This document shows, one piece after another, positions 9,001 through 18,274 of a stretch of 64,000 bases of DNA; the stretch's first letter is position 1, and each line of letters begins with the position of its first letter. A program made the translations under genes and the position numbers. The DNA comes from Sphingobacterium sp. ML3W (lineage in GTDB: Bacteria; Bacteroidota; Bacteroidia; Sphingobacteriales; Sphingobacteriaceae): NCBI RefSeq assembly GCF_029542085.1, contig NZ_CP107036.1:930001-994000 (forward strand), given 5' to 3'. The notes beneath the pieces were generated by a model. It made no database searches. It was not told the origin of the DNA and was given only the letters and a program-made list of their open reading frames with translations.

Positions 9001-9825
9001 TTAAATAAAAATCCATTTGATCTCATCCCGCTCCAGGGCTGCTATTTTGGAAAAGAACACTTTTGGTGTAAAACCGGTCAATTTTTTAAAATCCCGGATC
9101 ATGTGCGACTGATCAAAATAATCGACATGATAGGATCGGCCTATGTTGTTTTTATCGTCCTGCTGGTTTTGAATAGCTGCCCGGAACCGGACTATTTTTT
9201 TGAATTGCGATGGACTCTTGCAGATATGCTGATCAAAATGTTTGTTGATCGTTGTCCGTGATCGCCCGATTTTGCGCGACAATGTCGTCATGGACTGATT
9301 CAGGTTGTTGGTATCGAGCATTTCGCGGAGCATATTTTCTAGCAGCAGATCTTCAAAAGGGCGGAGTTTTGAGAGCCAATAGGCTTCCAGGGCCTGGATG
9401 CGCTCCTGATGATCTGCGATGGAGAGAATGGTGGCCATGACCTCTTTATAATCGGCGTGGGGATTAAAATCGGGAAAAGTTCCGCTGTTGTAGTGCCGCA
9501 GGTCATGCGCGATAAAAGCACTTAGCCCCAGCGGCTTGAAGTAGGTGGTGATTTCATTTATTTTTCCCTCGTAGCTGATCAGGACGGGTTGATTAAAGTC
9601 GCAGACAAGGTTGGTCTCTATGGGGGCTGTGGGGCAATGTGTTGTAATGATCTTGTCGGCTGTGACGAACGTACTGGTCTGTTCGCTGATGGTCACGATG
9701 GTATAAATACTGGGAAAGGTAAAATAGGTAACAGGCTTCTCGCTTGCAGTTTTCTCTAGGATATAAAAACACGCAATATAGCGCTTCAATAGGGGGCTCT
9801 CAGGTTGATAGATTTTTAGGATCAT
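9001..9825 (-). CDS. AraC-family transcriptional regulator
   Basis: 274 residues. The N-terminal part (about 1-150) resembles the DUF6597-type sensor domain (LKRYIACFYILEK, ITTYFKPLGLSAFI). The C-terminal part (about 165-265) contains the two helix-turn-helix units, with the signature YFDQSHMIRDFKKLTGFTPK near residues 235-255. It should bind DNA as a one-component regulator. It lies upstream of, and in the same direction as, the serine hydrolase gene (60-base gap) and divergent from the rhamnosidase gene, either of which could be its target. Confidence 0.85.
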   Translation of the reverse strand: MILKIYQPESPLLKRYIACFYILEKTASEKPVTYFTFPSIYTIVTISEQTSTFVTADKIITTHCPTAPIETNLVCDFNQPVLISYEGKINEITTYFKPLGLSAFIAHDLRHYNSGTFPDFNPHADYKEVMATILSIADHQERIQALEAYWLSKLRPFEDLLLENMLREMLDTNNLNQSMTTLSRKIGRSRTTINKHFDQHICKSPSQFKKIVRFRAAIQNQQDDKNNIGRSYHVDYFDQSHMIRDFKKLTGFTPKVFFSKIAALERDEIKWIFI

Positions 9826-10146
9826 TTGTTATACAGCTGTTTTTTTTAACCTTCTTCATGGTTAAAGGTCGTCCGATGAATTTTTTTATTGGTATTCGAA
9901 CGAGGCTTTAAGTTACACTTTTAATCAATGCGGACAAGTGGGAAGGCAATGGTATTTGTGAAAATTTCGACCGGTGGAAGAATAAAAAATAGGGATGTCA
10001 TGCCTCATTAAATCAATGAGTTGTGTAAATTTAGCAAAGCCTAATCCCTGTTGTACGGAAATTTTCGGGAAAATTGTATCCCTAAGGGATCTTGTAGTGT
10101 GATCGGGTCGTTGGCTTATTCATCAGTAATCGAAAAAAATAAGGGA
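9826..10146. other. Divergent intergenic region
   Basis: 321 bases between the AraC start and the rhamnosidase ATG. No coding fragment was recognised. TAAATTTA near 10026-10033 is one base off the TAnnTTTG promoter box and could serve the rhamnosidase gene. This is weak evidence. Confidence 0.4.
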
Positions 10147-12930
10147 ATGAACAGACACCTACTAAACCTATTTTATTGCATTTTTTTATGTTTTTTCTAT
10201 GGTCAACCAAGTTGGGCCGCTGAAAAATCCGGCGCATCCATTTTTCCCGATCAATTGACCTGTGAATACCGGACAAACCCGCTGGGCGTAGATCAAAGGC
10301 AACCTCGGCTGGGTTGGCTGCCGCAGGCAACCAATAACAATGCGTATGGACAAAGGCAACGCGCTTACCGGATTCTCGTCGGTACAGACTCTGCTGCATT
10401 AGTCCGCCAAAAAGGGGAAAGCTGGGATTCGGGTTGGATGCAATCATCCGATACGCAACATATCCGGTATCAGGGTAAACCGCTGACTTCAGACCGGGTC
10501 TATTTCTGGTGTGTTGCTGTTCAGGATGAACGGGGTCGGATATCCGCTTATAGCCCGATCGCAAAATGGACAAGCGGACTATTTGACGAAAAGGACTGGA
10601 CTTCCAGCTGGATTGGAACAGGGGATACCTATGACCCGAGGGCGAAAGACTGTAACCTGGATGATCCCTGGTTCCGGAAAACGATCACACTAAAGGAGAC
10701 CGTTGCGGATGCCCGGATCTATGTTGCTTCGGTCGGATTTCACGAACTCTATGTCAATGGGAAAAAAATTGGAAACTCGATATTAACACCCGCAGTAACA
10801 GACCATAGCAAACGGGCCCGTTATGTCACGTATGACATTGCACCGTATCTGCGCCGGGGGCAGAATACAATCGCATTTTGGCTGGGTACAGGCTGGTCCA
10901 TCTATGCACCTTATGCAACAGCCGATAAACCCCGAAGCCCCATTCTTCGTGCACAGGCTCAGCTTTATGATACAGGTGGAAAACAATTCGCGCTGATCTC
11001 AACGGATAAAAGCTGGAAAACACATCCAAGTCCCAACAAGCTCTTAGGCAATTGGTCTCCGAATAATTTTGGTGGCGAATTGTTCGACGCGAACAAGGAT
11101 ATTCCCAATTGGAATTCGTCGGAATTTTCGGATAAATCCTGGCAGCAGGCGCAGGAATTTCAGCCTAAACTTGTTTTGTCTGCGCAGGCTGTGGAAGATA
11201 ATGTTCTTTTTAAAGAAATCCGTCCAGTAGCTATAGCATCCCTGCCAAATGGTGATTATCGGGTTGATATGGGCGTTAATTTTGCGGGCTGGACTGAGAT
11301 TGAAGTAAAAGGCAGTCCAGGTAAGCGGATTGATTTCCTCTATTCCGAACGATCGCAGGAGGAGATGACCTTTAAAAATCGGAGTGCCTATATCCTGGGG
11401 CCGACAGGGCGGGGTACGTTCAGAAACAGGTTCAACTATAGTTCGGGGAGATGGATTACAATTCGGGGGGCAAAGGAAAAGCCGGCCCTCACTGCCATAA
11501 AAGGTTGGGCCATCCGCACCGGATTTGCGCCAGTGACTGAATTTAGCTGTTCTGACAGTTTACAGAACTGGATCTATGAGCGTATCTTATGGACCTACAG
11601 CAATCTTTCCCTGGGGGGAATGATCGTCGATTGCCCACAACGCGAACGTATGGGCTATGGGGGCGATGCTCATGCGACCTCAGAAACAGGAATGGCCAAT
11701 TTCAATATGGCGGCATTCTATGAAAAATGGATGCAGGACTGGCGCGATGTGCAGGGCACAGAGTCTATGGTGGGCGATATGAACGATCCATCCTGGGCCC
11801 GAAAGAATGAAACGAGTGGCCGTATATTCAATAATGGTATACTGCCGCATACAGCCCCTACGTATTGGGGTGGTGGTGGTCCGGCCTGGGGCGGGATTGT
11901 CGTTATTCTCCCTTGGAACCATTATCAGCACTATGGTGACCTGAGTATATTAAAAAACAATTTCAATCTGATCAAGACCTGGATCGCGTACATAGATACC
12001 CATGTCCATGATCATATCCTCCAACCCTATGGTGGTACCTGGGACTTTTTGGGGGATTGGCTGTGGCCAAATGCGACCGCGGAGGGGATGAATAACAACA
12101 AAGCTGAAAACATTTGTTTCAATAATCTATATAGGTTATACAACCTGCGGGCAGCGGTCCGGATTGCTTTGGCGATCGGCGAAAAGGAGCAGGCGCAGGT
12201 ATGGCAAAAACAGGCGGAGCTAGCAACGTATGCCATTAATAGCTTATTTTACAATACACAAACGCAGTTGTATGCTGATGGCTCCATGGCCAATCAGGCG
12301 CTAGCGCTGTTGTCAGAAGTTGCCAAAGCGGAGGACAGGGAAAAAATTATTGCACAATTGGCACAGGATATCTTGGTCAAACATCAGGGGCATATCCATG
12401 CTGGTATCACTGGCGGAGCATTACTGTTCAAGTACTTGCGGTCTGTCGGTCGTCATGATCTGCTCTATAGCATGCTGAAACAGGAAACCTACCCCAGCTG
12501 GGGATATATGAAGGCTAATGGAGCCACAACAATATGGGAAATGTGGGAAAAAGATCTTCAGGGACATTCGCTCCTCCATAGTTCATTTTTATATCCTGGC
12601 GCATGGTATATCGATGGGCTTGCCGGGATAAAACCATTGAGCCCGGGGTATCGCTCATTTGTCATACAGGTGCCGAGAAGCCAGGATGTGCCTATCAGCT
12701 GGGTGAAGACAGCCTTTAGGGCTCCGAGTGGTTTGATCAAGATTCACTGGCAAAGGGATGCGGGCAAGCTGCAGCTGGAGACAGTTGTTCCGCCCAATAC
12801 GGTAGCCATCCTAAAGGTTCCAAAGGAAGATCATATACAGCTGCTGCCGGATGAAAAAAAGATCCGACCGCTTGCGGTAGAAGAGAATTATCGGGTCTTT
12901 GAATTGCAGCCTGGCGTATACCGTTTTTAA
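10147..12930 (+). CDS. Alpha-L-rhamnosidase (glycoside hydrolase family 78)
   Basis: 927 residues from the ATG at 10147, which gives a signal peptide (MNRHLLNLFYCIFLCFFYGQ, cleavage after WAA). It follows the family domain order: Ig-like N domain (LTCEYRTNPLGVDQRQPRLG), lectin-like domain (about 150-320), then the (alpha/alpha)6 barrel. The GH78 signature DCPQRERMGYGGD sits at 495-507, carrying Asp495, Glu500 and Asp507, and ATTIWEMWE places a Glu at 798. These match the known acid and base regions of family 78. The enzyme would cleave terminal alpha-L-rhamnose from plant or bacterial glycans in the periplasm or outside the cell. It stands alone without a SusCD pair. Confidence 0.95.
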   Translation: MNRHLLNLFYCIFLCFFYGQPSWAAEKSGASIFPDQLTCEYRTNPLGVDQRQPRLGWLPQATNNNAYGQRQRAYRILVGTDSAALVRQKGESWDSGWMQSSDTQHIRYQGKPLTSDRVYFWCVAVQDERGRISAYSPIAKWTSGLFDEKDWTSSWIGTGDTYDPRAKDCNLDDPWFRKTITLKETVADARIYVASVGFHELYVNGKKIGNSILTPAVTDHSKRARYVTYDIAPYLRRGQNTIAFWLGTGWSIYAPYATADKPRSPILRAQAQLYDTGGKQFALISTDKSWKTHPSPNKLLGNWSPNNFGGELFDANKDIPNWNSSEFSDKSWQQAQEFQPKLVLSAQAVEDNVLFKEIRPVAIASLPNGDYRVDMGVNFAGWTEIEVKGSPGKRIDFLYSERSQEEMTFKNRSAYILGPTGRGTFRNRFNYSSGRWITIRGAKEKPALTAIKGWAIRTGFAPVTEFSCSDSLQNWIYERILWTYSNLSLGGMIVDCPQRERMGYGGDAHATSETGMANFNMAAFYEKWMQDWRDVQGTESMVGDMNDPSWARKNETSGRIFNNGILPHTAPTYWGGGGPAWGGIVVILPWNHYQHYGDLSILKNNFNLIKTWIAYIDTHVHDHILQPYGGTWDFLGDWLWPNATAEGMNNNKAENICFNNLYRLYNLRAAVRIALAIGEKEQAQVWQKQAELATYAINSLFYNTQTQLYADGSMANQALALLSEVAKAEDREKIIAQLAQDILVKHQGHIHAGITGGALLFKYLRSVGRHDLLYSMLKQETYPSWGYMKANGATTIWEMWEKDLQGHSLLHSSFLYPGAWYIDGLAGIKPLSPGYRSFVIQVPRSQDVPISWVKTAFRAPSGLIKIHWQRDAGKLQLETVVPPNTVAILKVPKEDHIQLLPDEKKIRPLAVEENYRVFELQPGVYRF

Positions 12931-13014
12931 GGGAGTATACAACGAAGTGATGGTGATGCTATGCCCTTGTGGAGAACTAAGCTTGTCGGTAGAAGCGGTA
13001 TTGCTATTTTGAAG

Positions 13015-13070
13015 TTAAAATAAAAATTGGCGATAACGCGCGTTTAGCCTAGATGTGCGTTATCGCCAAT
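13015..13070 (-). terminator. Rho-independent terminator of the minus-strand receptor operon
   Basis: A perfect 14-bp inverted repeat (13026-13039 with 13057-13070, sequence ATTGGCGATAACGC) encloses a 17-base loop. Read on the minus strand it is followed by TTTTTATTTT. It lies 18 bases after the stop of the last lipoprotein gene of the operon. Confidence 0.85.
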
Positions 13071-13088
13071 GATTACCTGTGGATCCGA

Positions 13089-13880
13089 TTAATCCAAATA
13101 GAAGAAAAGCCGGCTGAATATTTGATTGGGCACTTTGGGCGCAATAAAATAGGGCTGAACTTTTCCCTTGTCGTTCAATTTTGGGAAAAAGAATCCACCG
13201 GCGGGCAACTTACTTTTTGTTTCATCGCCGTCAAAAGCCCATTCATCTGTATTGGCCTTTGTGAAATGGACTGTAGCACTCATTAGATCTACATTTTTGT
13301 CAAAATCCTTGAGTGGCAGATAATCGACATAGACCCATCTTCCGGGAAGCACATTTTTTGCAATGTACTCTTTACGGACATCGCCCGAAGTTGCATTGAC
13401 CTTTTGTAGCGAAATATCAATTGGAAAATCAATGCTTTTATCATAAATGTAAAAGCCTAATTTATTGACATTGGGATCCGCAGCGGGAGGGGTCACCTCC
13501 TGTACTTTTCCATCAAAATAGAGGTAGTTGAAATTTACTTTGATGGTGTTTTCAGGCAATTCAGCACTATAGACCACTTTCTTTGTCACCGTGTCGGTTA
13601 AAGTAACAAATCTCTTTTTGGGTACTTTGTAGCTATAAGCAGTAGCAAAATGGATATTGCTCTGGGGTTGGATGATAAAATCACCATTTTTATGATCAAA
13701 TACGGTGGTATCAATCGCGATCACTAAAGGGTGCTCACCGCCATTATAACCATTGATCAGAATATGCATCGCCCGTTCTACCTCAACAGTGTCTTTGTTG
13801 CAGGCGCTGAAAAAGAAGGAAATGCTGATCAGCAGTACCGTAATAGGTTGGAAAAATGTCTTTGTCAATAAATTTTTCAT
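13089..13880 (-). CDS. Lipoprotein of unknown function (tandem paralogue 2)
   Basis: 263 residues with a lipoprotein signal (LLISISFFFSACNKD, Cys at about 27). The mature part is beta-strand rich. It shares a layout with the next gene upstream: a motif around NGYNGGEHPLVIAID against SGYNNSNEELILQLD, and FNYLYFDGKV against LNIIYMDGKV, so the two look like ancient tandem duplicates. The genes are separated by 3 bases and follow a sigma/FecR-controlled TonB receptor, so they probably act as surface ligand-binding partners of that receptor in place of a SusD. No known domain was recognised with confidence. Confidence 0.75.
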   Translation of the reverse strand: MKNLLTKTFFQPITVLLISISFFFSACNKDTVEVERAMHILINGYNGGEHPLVIAIDTTVFDHKNGDFIIQPQSNIHFATAYSYKVPKKRFVTLTDTVTKKVVYSAELPENTIKVNFNYLYFDGKVQEVTPPAADPNVNKLGFYIYDKSIDFPIDISLQKVNATSGDVRKEYIAKNVLPGRWVYVDYLPLKDFDKNVDLMSATVHFTKANTDEWAFDGDETKSKLPAGGFFFPKLNDKGKVQPYFIAPKVPNQIFSRLFFYLD

Positions 13881-13883
13881 AAA

Positions 13884-14687
13884 TTATAATTCTAAAACCT
13901 TATTAAACCTTATAATATTATTAAGCGGAGCTTCGTTGATGATAAACAGCTTGGAGATTGCTTTTGTGGGTGAGGGAACGGGTGCACCCGAGGTAAGCTG
14001 GCTAAATTCAAATGAAGACCCTTCCGTATAGGGGATGTCGGTCCCGGCTTTATAAATATAGGCCCGAAATAATACCGACGTTTTTTCCCCCTTGTAATCC
14101 TGTATTCCTAACGGAAAAGGGTCAAAAGTTATGGGTTTGGAGAATTCATTGGGTTTTAAGTTTTTGATCCGAATGACTTCTTCAAACACTTTGGGCGTAA
14201 AATAGTATTTCCCAAATACAATATCCACGGGTTCTCGGTAGTTTAAAATATTGGACTGGAACATATAGATTAATTGGACCTTGCCTTCCACTGGCGCCGG
14301 AAGCGTTGGGAAATCAGCCACTTTTCCGTCCATATAGATAATATTGAGGTTTGTCGAGACCGCCGTATCGTTGGCCCTGATGTCTCTTTCCAGTAAAATT
14401 TTATCGGTCGCTTTGGACTTCATGGTAAATTTTAAGTGCTGCTTGCTAGGGTCATTGAAATTATAGTTCGCCCCGAAAGCGATTTTGCTAAAGGCCGGAG
14501 TCACTGTCGCACTAAATGTATCCAATTGAAGAATAAGTTCCTCATTGCTGTTATTGTATCCACTTAAATTGATCATATGTACATTGGAATGATACAGTAG
14601 ATCGTCTCCGCCTTTATTGCATGACAGGAGGGTGAAGAGCAGAAAAAAGGAGATCGCCGTAGCTGTTAAAATTATTTTTGGTTTCAT
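13884..14687 (-). CDS. Lipoprotein of unknown function (tandem paralogue 1)
   Basis: 267 residues with a lipoprotein signal (ISFFLLFTLLSCNKG). Predicted strands and the DGKV motif parallel the neighbouring 263-residue lipoprotein, although overall identity looks low. It begins 10 bases after the TonB receptor stop, so translation is probably coupled. Likely located at the outer membrane. The pairing of one receptor with two lipoproteins suggests a ligand-capture complex, but the ligand is unknown. Family unrecognised. Confidence 0.75.
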   Translation of the reverse strand: MKPKIILTATAISFFLLFTLLSCNKGGDDLLYHSNVHMINLSGYNNSNEELILQLDTFSATVTPAFSKIAFGANYNFNDPSKQHLKFTMKSKATDKILLERDIRANDTAVSTNLNIIYMDGKVADFPTLPAPVEGKVQLIYMFQSNILNYREPVDIVFGKYYFTPKVFEEVIRIKNLKPNEFSKPITFDPFPLGIQDYKGEKTSVLFRAYIYKAGTDIPYTEGSSFEFSQLTSGAPVPSPTKAISKLFIINEAPLNNIIRFNKVLEL

Positions 14688-14697
14688 AGCGGTTTAT

Positions 14698-17600
14698 TTA
14701 AAATGTATATCCGATGGATAGGCTAAAGGAACTGCCCACTTTCCGGTTGAAGGTTTCTTTATCACCTACGCGTGTCTTTTTGGTTCCATCGGCAGAGGTC
14801 TCGTAGTAACCTTCCTCATATTTTTGAGAAAATCCAAACTTCCATTCGTAGATCTCATCCCACTCTTGTGTCGGCCACTCGGAGTTTGACAAGCCTTTCC
14901 ATCGATCTTGCACTTTGAACGTTTCGGGTCTGTTCACATAAAAACGGAATGGACTGTTCAATAGATTGCTCAGGTTGAGTTTGACATCCAGATTTTTATT
15001 TTTCAATAATTTGTAGCTCAGCTGTGCATCTAGCTGATTCCGAGGGCGCTCGTATTCGATAAGGTCTTCGCTCATGGCAGTCATAAAGGTTTTGTACCCC
15101 ATATGATTGAAGGCTACGTTAGCACCTAAGCGGTCTCCGGCATATTGTAATGCCGCATTATAGACTACAGGTATCTGTCCATAGAGCGGGCGCTTACTTT
15201 TCAGGAATTGTTTTTCCCGGTATTCAAAGGTATTTCCATATTTATCGGTGCCTATGCCTTTGGACCTGAACTCGGCCGATTGTACTTCTGAGCGTTGAAG
15301 TGTGACGTTTCCACTAAAGTTAAAATTCTCCAACAGGGAGCCCGGAAGCATAAATCCTAAGTTTTTGCGGATATCAAACTCCAGTCCCTTTACTTTGGCC
15401 CATTCCGAGTTATTGGTCGTTACATAGATGCGGTGCGAGGAATCCATCATCTGCTGGTACAACTCGATTGGGTTCTGGAAATATTTATAGAAAAATCCAA
15501 TTGAAATGACTTCCGCAATGGAAGGATACCATTCCAGGCGCATATCATAGTTGTTAATTACGGTAGACAGGACGCCTTCATTTCTGCGGTAAGCACCACC
15601 CAGTGCCGGATCCTGTCGCACCATTCTGGAGTTTTCAATCAACGCGGGACGGACCACCGACTGCGAATAGGCCATCCGGATATTGAAATCCTGTAATGGC
15701 GTCAATGTCAAGCTCGCCGATGGAAGGTAACGCCAGGTTTTCTCTTCGGTTTCGGGATCTGCTGTCATGCCCACCAGTTTTCCGGTAGCTGGATCGACAA
15801 AGCGTTGCTTACGCATGGCAATGGTGCGTGCATCCATCTGCAGGTCATTATCGCCGTTTTGCAAACTTTTATACTTGAAGTATTCGGCACGTAATCCCCA
15901 GGTCAGTCGAATCCAGGAATTGAACCTGTTGTCCATCATTCCATAGACAGCCTGATTGATATTTTTCCCTTCATAGGCACTGATGGAGAATGCAGCGGGA
16001 TAATAGAACATCCCATGCAAAGGGTCCTGAAACTCCAGGTATTTCGACCAGGTATTTACAGGGGCAAAGGTGTTTGCACCGACCGAAACGATCGGCAGGG
16101 AGACCCATTCGAATAGCCCATGCCGATCCATAAATTGATAGCCGGCTTTCAGGGTTTGCTTTTGCCCGAACCAGTTCGTCTGGTAGCTCAATGCGCCCTC
16201 GGCAATTTTGTTGGTCTCCGTATAATGGTATTCGGAGCGTGTAAATGTCCCGTCACCGGCATTGGCATAGTGTGAAGGGATAATATTGTAAATGGTATCA
16301 TTTAATGTACCGATCGGGGCGAGCCAGGCTTCGGTAGCATCTTTCTCGAGGTTGTTCAGACGATTGCGGGCAATATTCCATTCTAGCTTAAAATCGCCAA
16401 AGCGATGCTCCCCATCCAGCCTGTTCTGAAGCATATTGATGAATTTGGGGCGGTCATACTCCCGGATGGCAGGCCTCGAATCGTGGCCAATATCATTTCC
16501 CCAGCCCTGGATCACTGAAAACTGGTTGTTGAACATGCGGGAATAAAAGTTGCGGGAGGTTATTTTGTGATTTTTGCTGTTCCAGCCCAGGTTGATCAAT
16601 CCGCTTAAGCTCGAATTAAAGTTGTACTGCATCGAGGTCGTCGGATGGATTTCTTTTCCAGTGCTTATATCGTAGGTTGTCCCCTCGACTTTTTGCCAGT
16701 TGCCGCGTTCAAAATTTGAAATGTTATCAATAGATTGTTCATTTCGATAGCTGAGCGAGCCTACAAATCCAAAGATACCTTTCATCGTATTGTAACTCCG
16801 CCCCAGGCTGAACTGATAGTTTTGTCCGGGTAGCGCGGTATATTTTCGTGTACCCAAACGTTCTAATCCGCCGATGCGTTTGTTTTGTGCAGCGATCATT
16901 TCGGGTGTAAAAGGCGTCACTCCTTCAGGCACCGGTTTGTAAGGGTTGGCAGGGTCATAATTGATACCGTTGAATACGGTTAAATCCCTTGGAAAATTGC
17001 CCCGTGTGCCATCGTCAAATGCCAGGTAGTCCCAGCTGCCGCGGCCATAGCCCATGAAATCTTTGCCCGTTGACCCATTGATATACTTGCTTCCTACCGA
17101 AAAGGAGGTGAAGTTTTTGACTGGAATGGCCAGGGTATTGATCTTGACCAGTCCACCACCAAAACCAAAGCTCAGATCTGGCGATGAAGTCTTGTGGATA
17201 ACGACATTGTCGATCAGGTTGCTCGGTACAATATCAAATTCGAAGTCCCTTACCTGCACGTCGGTACTCGGGAGGGTAGCTCCATCCATCATGGCTAGGT
17301 TATACCGTTCGGCAATACCCCGGATAACGACCCGGCGGTTGTCATTGGTACTGACACCAGAGATGCGTTTTAAGGTCTCACCAACGTTTTTGTCCGGTAA
17401 AACGGCTATTTGCTCGCGACTGATTCCGTTGGAGATTGTCGCTGCATTTTTTTGTTTGGTATATAGGGAAGCAATACTTTCCTGTTTATAACTTCCCGTG
17501 ACAACAACCTGCTCTAGGCTTTTGACCACATCCTTTAAAACGATGCTTAGGTTGGTCTGCTTCCCGGCATGGACAACGATGTCGGTGATCCTTTTTGTCT

Positions 17601-18153
17601 GATGGGAAATGTAGCTGACCTCAATCGTATAGGTTCCGGCTGGGAGGTTCAACGTATAGCTTCCATCGGCTTTACTCTTTAATGATTGACGGGTTTGGAG
17701 CACAGTGATACTTGCATCTACGAGCGCTTCACCATTTTCATTTGTAATTCTTCCGCTGATGTTCCCCTGTTGTTGCGTCCCGATTTTGTCTGTGTTCCGG
17801 GATAATGAAACGGGGATAGCTGCTGTTGTTTTTGCCGAAACGATCACGGATTGGTCTTTCAGCACAAAGGTCAGCGGTTGATTTTTGAAAATTTCTGCCA
17901 GTACACTATTTATATCGGTGTTGCGGGTTTCTATCGTGACCGGTCTGGACATTTTAAGAAGGCTGCCTTCTACTAAAAATCCATAACCTGTCTGCGTACT
18001 TATTTTTTTGAATACTTTGGCCAGGGAGCTTTTCTTCTCGGAGAGACTGATGTTTTGTCCAATCGCCCCAAAGCTGATCTGTAGCATGCCAAAAAGTGTC
18101 ATGAAGGTGGTTAGCTTCATTTTCAATAGTATTTTTGTATTTTTTTTATACAT
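14698..18153 (-). CDS. TonB-dependent receptor with STN signalling domain
   Basis: 1151 residues. After a signal (ILLKMKLTTFMTLFGML) comes a secretin/TonB N-terminal (STN) domain at about 40-110 (LAKVFKKISTQTGYGFLV), a carboxypeptidase-regulatory-like domain at about 130-215 (GRITNENGEALVDASITVLQ), a plug at about 220-340 (ERYNLAMMDGATLPS) and a barrel ending in SFSLSIGYTF. STN domains pass the ligand signal to a FecR-type anti-sigma factor, and such a gene (18275-19441) plus an ECF sigma gene lie directly upstream. The receptor therefore probably induces its own operon on binding its ligand. It lacks typical SusC signatures and a SusD partner. Confidence 0.92.
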   Translation of the reverse strand: MYKKNTKILLKMKLTTFMTLFGMLQISFGAIGQNISLSEKKSSLAKVFKKISTQTGYGFLVEGSLLKMSRPVTIETRNTDINSVLAEIFKNQPLTFVLKDQSVIVSAKTTAAIPVSLSRNTDKIGTQQQGNISGRITNENGEALVDASITVLQTRQSLKSKADGSYTLNLPAGTYTIEVSYISHQTKRITDIVVHAGKQTNLSIVLKDVVKSLEQVVVTGSYKQESIASLYTKQKNAATISNGISREQIAVLPDKNVGETLKRISGVSTNDNRRVVIRGIAERYNLAMMDGATLPSTDVQVRDFEFDIVPSNLIDNVVIHKTSSPDLSFGFGGGLVKINTLAIPVKNFTSFSVGSKYINGSTGKDFMGYGRGSWDYLAFDDGTRGNFPRDLTVFNGINYDPANPYKPVPEGVTPFTPEMIAAQNKRIGGLERLGTRKYTALPGQNYQFSLGRSYNTMKGIFGFVGSLSYRNEQSIDNISNFERGNWQKVEGTTYDISTGKEIHPTTSMQYNFNSSLSGLINLGWNSKNHKITSRNFYSRMFNNQFSVIQGWGNDIGHDSRPAIREYDRPKFINMLQNRLDGEHRFGDFKLEWNIARNRLNNLEKDATEAWLAPIGTLNDTIYNIIPSHYANAGDGTFTRSEYHYTETNKIAEGALSYQTNWFGQKQTLKAGYQFMDRHGLFEWVSLPIVSVGANTFAPVNTWSKYLEFQDPLHGMFYYPAAFSISAYEGKNINQAVYGMMDNRFNSWIRLTWGLRAEYFKYKSLQNGDNDLQMDARTIAMRKQRFVDPATGKLVGMTADPETEEKTWRYLPSASLTLTPLQDFNIRMAYSQSVVRPALIENSRMVRQDPALGGAYRRNEGVLSTVINNYDMRLEWYPSIAEVISIGFFYKYFQNPIELYQQMMDSSHRIYVTTNNSEWAKVKGLEFDIRKNLGFMLPGSLLENFNFSGNVTLQRSEVQSAEFRSKGIGTDKYGNTFEYREKQFLKSKRPLYGQIPVVYNAALQYAGDRLGANVAFNHMGYKTFMTAMSEDLIEYERPRNQLDAQLSYKLLKNKNLDVKLNLSNLLNSPFRFYVNRPETFKVQDRWKGLSNSEWPTQEWDEIYEWKFGFSQKYEEGYYETSADGTKKTRVGDKETFNRKVGSSFSLSIGYTF

Positions 18154-18215
18154 TTGTTAAGCTGAAATATGTGTTAAATCGGATCGAGAAATTCATTTGC
18201 CTATTCCGGCTATCG

Positions 18216-18249
18216 GCCAGTAGTGTTACGACCACTATTGGCTTTTTTT
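18216..18249 (+). terminator. Hairpin with U-run in plus orientation, between fecR-like and receptor genes
   Basis: GCCAGTAGTG (18216-18225) pairs with CACTATTGGC (18233-18242), with one G-U pair, followed by seven T (18243-18249). It has the form of a terminator, but for plus-strand transcription, whereas flanking genes are on the minus strand. It could stop antisense transcripts or act as a processing hairpin in the operon mRNA. Confidence 0.5.
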
Positions 18250-18274
18250 GGAATTTGGCATTAGGTTGTGTGTG

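Noticed and set aside
11680..12236. Minus-strand frames inside the rhamnosidase gene
   Set aside because: Antisense shadows of a clear GH78 gene.
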